From assembly GCA_002257025.1 (NCBI GenBank), contig NCHA01000007.1:62001-126000 (forward strand): a DNA stretch of 64,000 bases, written 5' to 3'. Under the pieces are notes generated by a model that made no database searches, was not told where the DNA came from, and saw nothing but the letters and a program-made list of their open reading frames with translations. Of the stretch, positions 27,420 to 37,073 are shown in pieces; within the stretch, counting starts at the first letter, position 1, and every line of letters starts with the position of its first letter. A program made the position numbers and the translations under genes. Source of the DNA: Sphingobacteriales bacterium 16-39-50. Its GTDB lineage: Bacteria; Bacteroidota; Bacteroidia; Sphingobacteriales; Sphingobacteriaceae.

Positions 27420-28724
27420 ATGAAAAGTTTAGACTATTCCAAATCAGCCGAATTACTTGGAAGGGCAAAGAAAGTACTTGCCGGGGGCGTTTCTTCAGAA
27501 TTTAGAAAATACAATCATCCGCATGCGATATTTTATACGCATGGTAAAGGAAGCCACCTTTTTGATGTGGACGGGAATGATTACCTGGATTTTACCTTAA
27601 GCCAGGGACCACTGATTCTGGGTCACTCACACCCTCATGTCTTAAAATCGGTAAATGAATATTCAGAACTTGGTCAGCTTTATGCCGGGCAGCATATCAA
27701 AGAAATAGAGCTTGCCGAAAAAATAAATAAGCTGATTCCTTCAGCAGAACTAATGCGTTTCTGTCTTGATGGTTCTGAGGCAGTTCAAACTGCTTTCAGG
27801 GTTGCCAGAGCCAAGACAGGAAAGCAAAAATTTCTTCGCTTTGAAGGACATTATCATGGATGGCTGGATAATGTGGCCTGGGGAATTTCTACTCCATCTG
27901 CCGAAGCCCTCGGAAGCAGGGAGAATCCAAATGTGTATCCATGGTCTGCCGGAATACCAGATCATTCAAAAGATGAGTTCATCATACTTCCATGGAATGA
28001 TATCGAACTGGTGAAGAAAACTCTTGCAGAGCGTCATACTGAGATTGCTGCGATAATTACTGAGCCAATTATGTGTAATAATGGTTGTATTATGCCTGAA
28101 GAAGGTTTTCACGCCGGTTTGCGCAGTTTATGTGATCAATATGGGATTGCACTGATCTTTGATGAGGTAATCACTGGTTTCAGGATGAGTCTTGGTGGTT
28201 CCCAGCAATATTTCGGAATTACTCCTGACATGTCAATTTTCGCAAAAGCAATGGGTAGCGGATACCCGATCAGCGCAATTGTCGGAAAAAGAGAGTGGAT
28301 GGGACTGATTGAAGAAGCCAAAGTGATTCATGCAGGAACGATGAACTCAAGCAATCCGACTATTGCGGCCGCTTTGGCAACTATTGAAGTTCTTGAACAG
28401 GAGAACCCATACGAAAGAATGTTCAGACTTGGAAACAAGCTAATCAATGGACTCAGAGAGGCAGCAACTGGCAATAATCATAATTTACTGGTTCAGGGTC
28501 CGGGCCCGATGTTCAATATCGGTTTCACTGATCTTAAAAAAGTGAAGGATTATCGTGATACCCTGACTTATGATAAGGCAAAGCTGGGTAAATTCATTGC
28601 TGCAATGCATGATGAGCGCATCAGGATCATCGGCAGAGGATTATGGTATATTAGCACCGCCCATACTGAGGCTGATATTGACCACGCGATAGCAGTATCC
28701 AAGCGTGTTTTGAGTACTATGTAA
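27420..28724 (+). CDS. Class III aminotransferase (glutamate-1-semialdehyde aminomutase-like)
   Basis: PLP enzyme of 434 residues. The active-site Lys is in FAKAMGSGYPISAI (about residue 277), the cofactor Asp in LIFDEVITGFR, and the phosphate-binding SEAVQTAFRVARA segment lies near 117. It resembles HemL but stands in a catabolic locus; HemL-like homologues also include aminotransferases for beta-amino acids and similar omega-amines. I therefore do not call it hemL. It probably transfers or removes an amino group from an imported intermediate. Confidence 0.87.
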   Translation: MKSLDYSKSAELLGRAKKVLAGGVSSEFRKYNHPHAIFYTHGKGSHLFDVDGNDYLDFTLSQGPLILGHSHPHVLKSVNEYSELGQLYAGQHIKEIELAEKINKLIPSAELMRFCLDGSEAVQTAFRVARAKTGKQKFLRFEGHYHGWLDNVAWGISTPSAEALGSRENPNVYPWSAGIPDHSKDEFIILPWNDIELVKKTLAERHTEIAAIITEPIMCNNGCIMPEEGFHAGLRSLCDQYGIALIFDEVITGFRMSLGGSQQYFGITPDMSIFAKAMGSGYPISAIVGKREWMGLIEEAKVIHAGTMNSSNPTIAAALATIEVLEQENPYERMFRLGNKLINGLREAATGNNHNLLVQGPGPMFNIGFTDLKKVKDYRDTLTYDKAKLGKFIAAMHDERIRIIGRGLWYISTAHTEADIDHAIAVSKRVLSTM

Positions 28725-28793
28725 TTAATAGCTTTTCTTTGGAATTTGTATTCCATTAGAAATTATTTCAATTTAGAGGTCTAAACAAAGAAT

Positions 28794-31628
28794 ATGGATA
28801 CTGGGAAGCTTTTGGAGGCTATTCTGCCAAAAGAACGAATAAAATGCCGCTTAATTGACCTTGTTGCTTATGCGTCTGATGCAGGGTTTTATTATCTGAG
28901 ACCAAAAGCAGTTGTTCAGCCGGTTAGTGAAAAGGAAATTATCTCGCTCCTTGAATTTTCTCATCGGAATAAAATTCCGATGACCTTTAGAACAGGAGGG
29001 ACCAGCTTGTCGGGTCAATCAATAACTGATGGTATTCTGGTAGATCTGAGCCAGTACTGGAATCAATTGCTGATAGAAGAGAATGGGAGCCTTGTAAGGG
29101 TACAGCCGGGGATTACCGGTTCAATGGTTAATACCTTCCTAAGAAAGCATAAGCGTAAAATAGGACCTGATCCATCCAGTATCGACTCAGCAATGATCGG
29201 CGGGATTCTTTCAAATAATTCTAGCGGGATGTGCTGCGGGGTAAGCCTGAATTCTTATCATACCACAAAACACATTCGTTTTATTCTCCCCTGCGGTAAA
29301 AGCTTTTCAACCGAGGTCAAAGCAGATTACCACCGTTTTAAGGAGGAATGTCCGGATATCTATTCCACATTATTAAACTTAAAGAATCAGATTGCTGAGA
29401 ATGCTGCTCTTTCACAGAGAATCAGAACAAAATATCTCACTAAAAATACGGTTGGGTATTCCCTGAATGCCTTTATTGATTATTCCGATCCGCTTGATAT
29501 TCTTTCTCACCTGCTGATAGGTGCAGAGGGTACGCTTGGTTTCATTGCTGAGGCAGTGATGGAAACCGTACCCGACTATCCGTTCAAATCGACCGCATTT
29601 ATCTACTTTGAGACTATTTATTCTGCCTGTCAGGCAATCGGCCCTTTAACTGCATCAGGGGCAGAGGCCGTTGAATTAATGGACAGAGCATCTCTAAGGT
29701 CGATCGAAGATTTGAAAGGTGCTCCCGGGATATTGAAAACTCTGCCTGAAACTGCGGCAGCATTATTGGTTGAATATCAGAGTAACAGCAAGGAAGAATT
29801 ACAGGCTAAAATTGACAGCCTCCTGCCTCATACCAGCTCATTTTTGCTACTGGAGCCTATTAGCTTTACAGAAGACCCATACATTCAGGCCTTTTACTGG
29901 AAACTCCGCAAGGGAATGTTTCCGGCAGTTGGCGCAGTTCGGGCAAGCGGGACGACCGTAATTCTGGAAGATATTGCTTTCCCTGTTGCTAAACTTGGAG
30001 ATGCTATACTCGATTTGCATGTTCTCTTTGAAAAGTATGAATATGAAAATGCGATCATCTTCGGCCATGCCAAGGATGGTAATATTCACTTTGTAGTGAC
30101 TCAATCCTTTAATTCAGCTGAGGAAGTTGTACGCTACGATAAATTCTTAAGGGAAGTCGTTGAGCTGGTTGTCGATAAATATGATGGTACGCTGAAGGCT
30201 GAACATGGCACCGGCAGAAACATGTCGCCATTTGTTGAGACAGAGTGGGGCGCTGAAGCTTATCAGATCATGAAGAGCTTGAAGCAGGTGGTAGATCCGC
30301 AGAATCTGCTGAATCCCGGAGTTATTATCAATGAAAACAAGAATGCACATTTGCACGACCTGAAATCTTTGCCAAGTGTTGAGCAGGAAGTCGACAGATG
30401 TATTGAGTGTGGTTATTGTGAGCATAAATGTCCGAGCCGGAATGTAACCCTTACCCCAAGACAGAGGATTGTTGTCAGAAGGGAGCTTGCCTTACTAAAA
30501 TCCAAAGGTAATACAGGTGAGCATGCCGAACTTGTTCATCAGTTTCAATACGATGGACTTGATACCTGCGCTGTTGACGGACTCTGTGCAACGAGTTGTC
30601 CGGTAGACATAAATACCGGCGATCTGGTTAAACGATTGAGAAGAGAAAGCCATTCTGGTTTTTCTAATCAGGTAGCGCTTTTTGTCTCAAAGAACTTCCG
30701 CCTGGTAACTTATATTGTAAATTTTGCACTAGAGGCAGGTACATTTATCAATAAGGTCTTCGGAAAGAATTCAATGAACCTGCTGACAAAGGGGATAAAA
30801 AAGATCATTCCGGCATTTCCGCTATGGAGTAATCAATTGATTGTAAGTGGCTCTATTTCAGGAAAATACAAGCATTCTATTGCCCCTGAAACTAGTAATG
30901 GCCCGACAGTAGTTTATTTCCCAACCTGTATTTCAAGGGTAATGGGTGGCGTCACAGGTAAAAAGAATATCCCGGATACTTTTTTAAGTGTATCATCCAA
31001 ATCCGGGATTCAGGTCATCATTCCTGAGGGAATTGAATCACTTTGCTGCGGGCAGCTTTTTTCTTCAAAGGGATATAATCTGGCGTATGCAGATAAGGTT
31101 AATGAGACTATCGAAAAGCTCTGGACAATAACTAATGGAGGAATGTTGCCTGTAATTCTGGATGTAACTTCCTGTTCCCATACCCTTCAGCAATGTCGTC
31201 CGGTTTTGAGTGATAGTAACAAGGAGAAGTATGATCGCCTGAGTATTTTAGATAGCATTGATTACCTCCATGATTATGTGATGCCTGCCTGCGGACCTGT
31301 TGAAAAGAAGGGAACCGTTGTACTTCATCCGGTTTGTTCTTTACAAAAAATGGGCCTTGAGAGGAAGTTTGTTGCAGTTGCATCTCATTTTAGTAATACC
31401 GCAGATGTTCCGGTTCATTCCGGATGTTGTGGAATGGCAGGAGACCGGGGTTTTCTTTATCCTGAGCTGACTGCTTCGGCAACTGCTCCTGAAGCCATGG
31501 AAGTCAAAAAGGGTTCTTATGAAGGCTATTATTCTTCTGGTAAGACCTGTGAGATCGCAATGTCTGAAGCGGTGGGTAAGAACTACGAGTCTGTTCTGTA
31601 CCTTGCAGATGAATGCATAAAGAATTAG
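28794..31628 (+). CDS. FAD-linked 2-hydroxyacid dehydrogenase with 4Fe-4S and CCG domains
   Basis: 944-residue fusion. An N-terminal PCMH-type FAD domain (about 35-220; RTGGTSLSGQS) is followed by an FAD-oxidase C-terminal domain (about 265-515; HAKDGNIHF and AEHGTGRN). Two 4Fe-4S clusters follow at CIECGYCEHKCP (about 535) and CAVDGLCATSCP (about 590-600), and then GlpC-like cysteine-rich repeats (CCGQLF about 749, GCCGMAGD about 877). This is the D-lactate / D-2-hydroxyglutarate dehydrogenase layout, passing electrons toward quinone at the inner membrane. Substrate within the locus is unknown. Confidence 0.9.
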   Translation: MDTGKLLEAILPKERIKCRLIDLVAYASDAGFYYLRPKAVVQPVSEKEIISLLEFSHRNKIPMTFRTGGTSLSGQSITDGILVDLSQYWNQLLIEENGSLVRVQPGITGSMVNTFLRKHKRKIGPDPSSIDSAMIGGILSNNSSGMCCGVSLNSYHTTKHIRFILPCGKSFSTEVKADYHRFKEECPDIYSTLLNLKNQIAENAALSQRIRTKYLTKNTVGYSLNAFIDYSDPLDILSHLLIGAEGTLGFIAEAVMETVPDYPFKSTAFIYFETIYSACQAIGPLTASGAEAVELMDRASLRSIEDLKGAPGILKTLPETAAALLVEYQSNSKEELQAKIDSLLPHTSSFLLLEPISFTEDPYIQAFYWKLRKGMFPAVGAVRASGTTVILEDIAFPVAKLGDAILDLHVLFEKYEYENAIIFGHAKDGNIHFVVTQSFNSAEEVVRYDKFLREVVELVVDKYDGTLKAEHGTGRNMSPFVETEWGAEAYQIMKSLKQVVDPQNLLNPGVIINENKNAHLHDLKSLPSVEQEVDRCIECGYCEHKCPSRNVTLTPRQRIVVRRELALLKSKGNTGEHAELVHQFQYDGLDTCAVDGLCATSCPVDINTGDLVKRLRRESHSGFSNQVALFVSKNFRLVTYIVNFALEAGTFINKVFGKNSMNLLTKGIKKIIPAFPLWSNQLIVSGSISGKYKHSIAPETSNGPTVVYFPTCISRVMGGVTGKKNIPDTFLSVSSKSGIQVIIPEGIESLCCGQLFSSKGYNLAYADKVNETIEKLWTITNGGMLPVILDVTSCSHTLQQCRPVLSDSNKEKYDRLSILDSIDYLHDYVMPACGPVEKKGTVVLHPVCSLQKMGLERKFVAVASHFSNTADVPVHSGCCGMAGDRGFLYPELTASATAPEAMEVKKGSYEGYYSSGKTCEIAMSEAVGKNYESVLYLADECIKN

Positions 31629-31669
31629 ATCGCATATCCATTTAAACAAAATAGTGAGGGCTCTATGAA

Positions 31670-32437
31670 TTGAAGAATGTTTTGATCACGGGAAGCACCA
31701 GTGGCATCGGCTTGGGTATTGCGATAGAATTTGCAAAATCAGGATATAACCTTGCTTTTCACGGGCTGGAAAATGATGGTGCTGAGATTGCTGCTGAGAT
31801 TGGAATGCAATATCAAATCAAAACTTTTTTCTCCTCAGCTAACCTGCTTGTACCTGCAGAGATTTCATCAATGATAAAAGAGGCATCAGCACACCTGGGT
31901 GATATAGATATTCTGGTGAATAATGCCGGGATTCAGTATGTATCACCTGTTGAGGATTTCCCATTGAATAAATGGAATGATATCATTAATGTAAACCTTA
32001 CCGCTGCTTTTTGTACATCTCAGGCTGTTTGGAAGAGTATGAAAGCCAAAAAATGGGGAAGGATCATCAATATCTCCTCTGCACATGGTTTAGTGGCATC
32101 AGAAAACAAATCTGCTTACGTAGCCTCCAAACACGGACTTATCGGATTGACCAAGACCCTGGCACTGGAAGGTGCAAACTTTGGAATAACAGTGAACGCT
32201 ATCTGCCCGGGTTTTGTTAAAACCCCATTGGTAGAAAAGCAAATCACAGATCTGGCAAAGCAACAGAATATCCCCGAAGCCGATGTGATTCAGAAAAATA
32301 TTTTACAAAAGCATGCTGTCAAAAACTTTGTCAGCCCCGAGGAGATTGCTGCCCTTGCCTTGTTTTTAGCTTCCGAAAATGCTTCAATGATTACAGGTAC
32401 TTCGATGCCTGTTGATGGGGGCTGGACGGCGCAATAA
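31670..32437 (+). CDS. Short-chain dehydrogenase, 3-hydroxybutyrate dehydrogenase-like
   Basis: SDR of 255 residues: TGSTSGIGLG cofactor loop, NNAGIQ, catalytic Ser in NISSAHG and YVASKHG (YxxxK). The tail (KNFVSPEEIAALALFLAS, GTSMPVDGGWTAQ) resembles D-3-hydroxybutyrate dehydrogenases. The start is TTG at 31670, two residues before the first beta-strand. It probably closes the plus-strand locus: the next gene is convergent with only 3 bp between stops. Confidence 0.85.
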   Translation: MKNVLITGSTSGIGLGIAIEFAKSGYNLAFHGLENDGAEIAAEIGMQYQIKTFFSSANLLVPAEISSMIKEASAHLGDIDILVNNAGIQYVSPVEDFPLNKWNDIINVNLTAAFCTSQAVWKSMKAKKWGRIINISSAHGLVASENKSAYVASKHGLIGLTKTLALEGANFGITVNAICPGFVKTPLVEKQITDLAKQQNIPEADVIQKNILQKHAVKNFVSPEEIAALALFLASENASMITGTSMPVDGGWTAQ

Positions 32438-32440
32438 CAA

Positions 32441-32908
32441 TTACCTCAACCTCTCCGCCGATTTGATCAGTTTCTCATCACTTCTGATTCCCCTGAGTGC
32501 CAGAATAACAAACAATACACTCAATGATGGAAGTATGACTCCAAGTCCGTAGTTTTCAGTTTGTAAGGTGATATTCCCAAGTACCTGCTTTGCAGTTTGA
32601 ACCATCCAGAAACTAAAGCCCAGAATACCTGCGATGCAGATATAGCAAAGCATCATTTGCTTTTTCCTGTTTTTAAATAGAAAAATAGCCAGAAAGGGGA
32701 TTAATCCAAGTATGACTGTTACTATGGTTAAGGCCAGAAAAGGTTCAGTCTGAACGATATTTCCTCCGATACTTTCATAGACACCGGTTACTTTTACAGC
32801 CTTTGAAGTGCCATCAGAATTGATAGCCTGCAAATAAGGAAATAGAAACAGACTGAAAATCGCAGCGGTAGCAAAAAATAGCCAGATGGTTTGTACTCGT
32901 TGTAGCAT
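32441..32908 (-). CDS. DUF4293 family membrane protein
   Basis: Bacteroidota-specific integral membrane protein of 155 residues with four hydrophobic segments (about 8-25, 54-75, 82-102, 123-142), opening MLQRVQTIW as is typical. Function unknown. The start is set at the Met of MLQRVQ; an upstream in-frame ATG at 32959 would add 17 hydrophilic residues not seen in the family. It is convergent with the SDR gene and divergent from truA. Confidence 0.85.
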   Translation of the reverse strand: MLQRVQTIWLFFATAAIFSLFLFPYLQAINSDGTSKAVKVTGVYESIGGNIVQTEPFLALTIVTVILGLIPFLAIFLFKNRKKQMMLCYICIAGILGFSFWMVQTAKQVLGNITLQTENYGLGVILPSLSVLFVILALRGIRSDEKLIKSAERLR

Positions 32909-33019
32909 GGGTTGATAATTTGAAACAAATATAAATATTTTAGCCTTGGGATTATTCATTCATGCAATGTATTGAAGCTGCGGTTGAGTATCTTTGGCAT
33001 TTCAATATTAGTTTAGAGA

Positions 33020-33784
33020 TTGGATACAACACAGCGATATTTTCTGGAACTGGCATACAATGGTACGGCCTATCATGGGTGGCAGATTCAGCAGAATGCC
33101 CTTTCAGTTCAGGAATTGATCAACAAAGCATTGTCTACAATTTGCAGGCAGGAAATTGAAACCCTTGGATGCGGCCGCACTGATACCGGAGTACATGCCC
33201 GGCAGCTTTTTGCACATGCGGATTTTCCTGTTAATATTGATGTCATGAATCCTAGATTTCTGCTCAGTATTAATGCGATGCTTCCTTATGATATTGTGAT
33301 CAAAAGGTTCATCAAAGTTGCGCCAGAGGCTCATGCCCGTTTTGATGCAAGTTTACGTTCTTATGAGTATCATATTCATTTTTCAAAAGACCCATTCCTT
33401 CACAATTTATCATGGCTTTTGCGTGATAAACCAGATATAGGCTTGATGAATAATGCCGCAGCATTGATGATGGAGTACCGTGATTTCAGCTGCTTCAGCA
33501 AGTCAAATACCCAAACTTTTACCAATAACTGTGTAATTAGCAGAGCGGAATGGCTTCCTACCGATAATGGTATTGTTTTTCATGTTTCTGCCGATCGCTT
33601 TCTTCGGAATATGGTTCGGGCAATTGTCGGAACGCTGGTGAGAATAGGTAAAGGGGAAATGAATGTGGATGATATTCACAGTATTATCGAAAGTAAGGAT
33701 CGCTCGAATGCCGGAGAATCTGTACCAGCCTGTGGTTTATTCCTAACAGAAGTGAAGTACCCTTATATTACAGATGAAATTTAA
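33020..33784 (+). CDS. truA: tRNA pseudouridine(38-40) synthase TruA
   Basis: Makes pseudouridine at positions 38-40 of tRNA anticodon arms. The 254 residues open with the family's FLELAYNGTAYHGWQIQ. The catalytic Asp is in CGRTDTGVHA (about 52), and RFLRNMVRAIVG sits near the C-terminus. The start is TTG at 33020. A TATCTTTG box at 32989-32996 resembles the Bacteroidota -7 element, though the -33 spacing is poor. It is followed by an ABC exporter gene. Confidence 0.94.
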   Translation: MDTTQRYFLELAYNGTAYHGWQIQQNALSVQELINKALSTICRQEIETLGCGRTDTGVHARQLFAHADFPVNIDVMNPRFLLSINAMLPYDIVIKRFIKVAPEAHARFDASLRSYEYHIHFSKDPFLHNLSWLLRDKPDIGLMNNAAALMMEYRDFSCFSKSNTQTFTNNCVISRAEWLPTDNGIVFHVSADRFLRNMVRAIVGTLVRIGKGEMNVDDIHSIIESKDRSNAGESVPACGLFLTEVKYPYITDEI

Positions 33785-33825
33785 ATGCCGGGTTTAGTTT
33801 AAAAAATAAATGATCGAAAATACAA

Positions 33826-35592
33826 ATGGCTAAGGTTAGCGGTAATGCAGTAGATATAAACCTGTTGAGAAGGGTATTCCGGTACGTTACTCCTTATCGT
33901 GGTATATTTATCTGGTCAATCGTTTTAACAATATTACTTGCCATTCTGGCTCCGCTTCGTCCATGGCTGATTCAATTTACACTCGACCGATATATTCTTT
34001 TAAATGACCATGCCGGCTTAATTGATATGAGCCTTTTGATGGTAGGGCTATTATTGATTCAGACTGTCGTTCAGTATTTTCATACCTTTTTTACAAATAT
34101 TTTAGGCCAGTCGGTAATTAAGGATCTGCGTGTTAAAGTATTCAATCATATTAGCAGTCTTAGGCTAAAATATTTTGACCGTACACCTATAGGTCAGTTA
34201 ATTACCAGAACGGTATCAGATCTCGAAACTATTGCAGATATATTTTCTGAGGGACTTATTGTAATTGTTGGTGATATACTGCAGGTAATTGCCATCATTG
34301 GCGTGATGCTTTATGTTGACTGGGAACTGACCCTGGTCGTATTGATTCCAATGCCTTTGCTGATCATGGCTTCCCTGGTTTTTAAGGAAGCAATAAAATC
34401 GGCATTTCAGGATGTCCGGACTCAGGTGGCAAATCTGAATACCTTTTTGCAGGAGCATATCACCGGAATAAGAATCATTCAATATTTCGCCCGGGAAGAT
34501 CAGGAGATGAAGAAATTCAAAGAGATCAACTCAAAACACCGTGATGCACATATACGGTCTAACTGGTATTATTCTATTTTCTTCCCTGTAGTCGAGATCA
34601 TTTCTGCTGTTTCAATCGGACTTCTGGTATGGTATGGATCAAAATCGATCCTTTCGGATGATATCAGCCCGGGAGTGGTTGTTTCTTTCATCATGTATAT
34701 TAATATGCTGTTCAGGCCGATCCGTGAACTTGCTGATAAGTTCAATACACTTCAAATGGGTATGGTAGGTGCAGAACGTATTTTTAATGTGCTTGATACT
34801 GATGAGCAGACAGAAGACAAAGGCACCATGCATCCTGAAAAATTGGAAGGCGATATTGAATTTAAGAATGTTTGGTTTGCCTATAACGATGAGAATTGGG
34901 TATTAAAGGATATTTCTTTCCATGTTAAACCAGGAGAAACGCTGGCATTGGTTGGGGCAACCGGAGCGGGAAAATCATCCATAATCAATATTTTGAACCG
35001 TTTTTACGAAATCAATAAGGGAAGTATATTGGTTGATGGAAATGATATCCGCGAGTATCAATTAAGTTATCTGAGGTCACATATTGCGACTGTTTTGCAG
35101 GATGTATTTCTTTTTTCTGATTCCATTGCCAATAATATCAATCTGAGTAACGAGGAGATTGGCAGGGAGAAGCTCATTCAGGCAGCAAAAGAGGTGGGCG
35201 CTTATGAATTTATTATGAAACTTCCCGGAGGCTTCGATTATGATGTGATGGAGCGGGGCGCAACCTTGTCTGCCGGGCAGGCTCAGCTGATTTCATTTAT
35301 CCGGGCAATGGTATATGATCCACAGATTCTGGTGCTGGATGAAGCTACCGCCTCTGTAGATACCGAAACAGAAGAGCTTATTCAGCATGCAATCAATAAA
35401 TTAATGCAGGGCCGAACTTCTATTGTAATTGCTCACCGCCTTTCAACCATACAAAATGCCGATCGGATCATTGTGCTGGATCATGGTGAAATCAAGGAAA
35501 TGGGTTCTCATCAGCAGCTTTTAAAATTAAATGGCTTTTACAGGAAGTTGTACGATCTTCAGTTTAATTCAGAAGGCATAGCAAAACCTTAA
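33826..35592 (+). CDS. ABC exporter, fused permease-ATPase (MsbA/BmrA type)
   Basis: Half-transporter of 588 residues with six membrane helices in about 1-320 followed by the ATPase: Walker A GATGAGKSS (about 374), signature LSAGQAQ (about 480; usual form LSGGQ) and Walker B LVLDEATA (about 503), then the switch His in VIAHRLS. It works as a homodimer or with a partner. Substrate may be lipid or drug; nothing in the context decides. It lies 41 bp after truA and is likely co-transcribed. Confidence 0.9.
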   Translation: MAKVSGNAVDINLLRRVFRYVTPYRGIFIWSIVLTILLAILAPLRPWLIQFTLDRYILLNDHAGLIDMSLLMVGLLLIQTVVQYFHTFFTNILGQSVIKDLRVKVFNHISSLRLKYFDRTPIGQLITRTVSDLETIADIFSEGLIVIVGDILQVIAIIGVMLYVDWELTLVVLIPMPLLIMASLVFKEAIKSAFQDVRTQVANLNTFLQEHITGIRIIQYFAREDQEMKKFKEINSKHRDAHIRSNWYYSIFFPVVEIISAVSIGLLVWYGSKSILSDDISPGVVVSFIMYINMLFRPIRELADKFNTLQMGMVGAERIFNVLDTDEQTEDKGTMHPEKLEGDIEFKNVWFAYNDENWVLKDISFHVKPGETLALVGATGAGKSSIINILNRFYEINKGSILVDGNDIREYQLSYLRSHIATVLQDVFLFSDSIANNINLSNEEIGREKLIQAAKEVGAYEFIMKLPGGFDYDVMERGATLSAGQAQLISFIRAMVYDPQILVLDEATASVDTETEELIQHAINKLMQGRTSIVIAHRLSTIQNADRIIVLDHGEIKEMGSHQQLLKLNGFYRKLYDLQFNSEGIAKP

Positions 35593-35656
35593 TTTTTAGC
35601 TTACTGATCCTGAAAAATAAATTAACTTCGGTTTTTATGATTTTGTTCACGTTTTT

Positions 35657-36940
35657 ATGAAGCGAGTCGTTTCCCATCTTACTTTTCAGGTGCTTGTTGC
35701 AATCGTAATCGGCGTTCTCGTCGGTATGAATTTTCCGGCATTTGCACCTACTGCCAAACTGATCAGTCAGACCTTCATCAATATGATCAGTATGCTGATT
35801 GCTCCGATCATATTTTTTACCATCGTGCTTGGTATTGCCCAAATGGGCGATATGAAAAAAGTGGGAAGGGTAGGTGGAAAGGCGCTGCTCTATTTTGAAC
35901 TGATTACGACCCTGGCAATCATCATAGGATTGTTGGTTGCCAATATATTTAAACCTGGTAAAGGTGTTGACGTGGCTGCCACTCATGCCGACCCTTCAAA
36001 AATACAAACTTATCAGGAGTCAGCCTCTGGGATGAACTGGCTCGAATTTTTTGCCCACATAGTGCCTAAAAATATATTTGTATCCTTTGCCAAAGGCGAT
36101 ATTCTTCAGATTCTGTTCTTCGCAGTACTGTTCGGTTTTGCGCTGAGCCGTATGGGATCAACGGGCAGCTCCCTGATCGTCACATTCGAAAAATTATCGC
36201 AGGTGATATTCAATATCATGAAAATGATCATGAAGCTGGCTCCGTTTGGTGCATTTGGTGGTATGGCCTTTACGATTGGAACTTACGGTTTATCAACACT
36301 TTATCCACTCGGAAAGCTGATGATAGCTGTTTATATGACCATGGCACTGTTCATTTTTGTGGTGCTGAATCTGATCTGCTACCTGTATAAATTCAGTCTC
36401 TGGCAGTTTTTGAAATTCATCAGGCAGGAAATAGTGATCGTTTTGGGAACCTCATCCTCTGAGTCGGTGCTGCCCAGCATGATGCTAAAACTCGAAAAAT
36501 TTGGTTGTTCCAAATCTGTTGTGGGACTTGTAGTTCCGACAGGATATTCATTTAATCTGGATGGGACATCAATTTACCTGTCAATGTCAGTCATCTTTTT
36601 ATCGCAGGTTTTTAATATCGACCTGAGTATTGGCCAGCAGATAACCATAATTGGAGTATTAATGGTTACTTCAAAAGGGGCGGCAGGAGTAACCGGAAGT
36701 GGCTTTATTGTTTTGGCATCCACACTTACGGCCTTAAAAGTTGTGCCTATTGAGAGTATTGCCATTTTATTGGGGGTTGATCGCTTCATGTCTGAAGCCA
36801 GGGCTATTACCAATCTGATCGGTAATGGAGTTGCTTCGGTGGTGATTGCAAAAAGCGAAAAGGAGTTTGATCAGGATGCTTATAAAAGAGCAATTAATCC
36901 CAAAACTGCTGATGATGTGATCAAGTCTTCTTATGAATAA
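35657..36940 (+). CDS. Dicarboxylate/amino acid:cation symporter (DctA-like)
   Basis: Inner-membrane secondary carrier of 427 residues in the DAACS family. Signatures: LIAPIIFFTIVLGIAQMGD in the N-terminal half, the serine-rich GTSSSESVLP re-entrant hairpin (about 275), PTGYSFNLDGTSIY (about 295) and the late DRFMSEARAITNLIGN (about 374), which carries cation and substrate ligands. It probably takes up C4-dicarboxylates such as succinate or malate with sodium or protons. It stands before sucD but with a separate promoter between them. Confidence 0.9.
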   Translation: MKRVVSHLTFQVLVAIVIGVLVGMNFPAFAPTAKLISQTFINMISMLIAPIIFFTIVLGIAQMGDMKKVGRVGGKALLYFELITTLAIIIGLLVANIFKPGKGVDVAATHADPSKIQTYQESASGMNWLEFFAHIVPKNIFVSFAKGDILQILFFAVLFGFALSRMGSTGSSLIVTFEKLSQVIFNIMKMIMKLAPFGAFGGMAFTIGTYGLSTLYPLGKLMIAVYMTMALFIFVVLNLICYLYKFSLWQFLKFIRQEIVIVLGTSSSESVLPSMMLKLEKFGCSKSVVGLVVPTGYSFNLDGTSIYLSMSVIFLSQVFNIDLSIGQQITIIGVLMVTSKGAAGVTGSGFIVLASTLTALKVVPIESIAILLGVDRFMSEARAITNLIGNGVASVVIAKSEKEFDQDAYKRAINPKTADDVIKSSYE

Positions 36941-37023
36941 AAAACAATAAGAGCCTGATAAAATTTGTATTGTAAAAATGTTAGATGAATTTCAAACAGA
37001 CGCTAAATCTTTTTCCTTTACTT

Positions 37024-37054
37024 TTTGACATTCTGAGCGATTCTCTTAGCTTTG
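37024..37054 (+). promoter_or_regulatory. Bacteroidota housekeeping promoter of sucD
   Basis: TTTG at 37024-37027, 19-bp spacer, TAGCTTTG at 37047-37054. This is a full match to the Bacteroidota -33/-7 consensus. The expected transcript start is near 37061, leaving a leader of about 13 nt before the ATG. Confidence 0.75.
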
Positions 37055-37073
37055 CTGTACAAAAAAATATTCA

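Noticed and set aside
27420..28724. hemL (glutamate-1-semialdehyde aminomutase) for heme synthesis
   Set aside because: No other heme genes nearby and the setting is catabolic; the sequence family also holds other aminotransferases.
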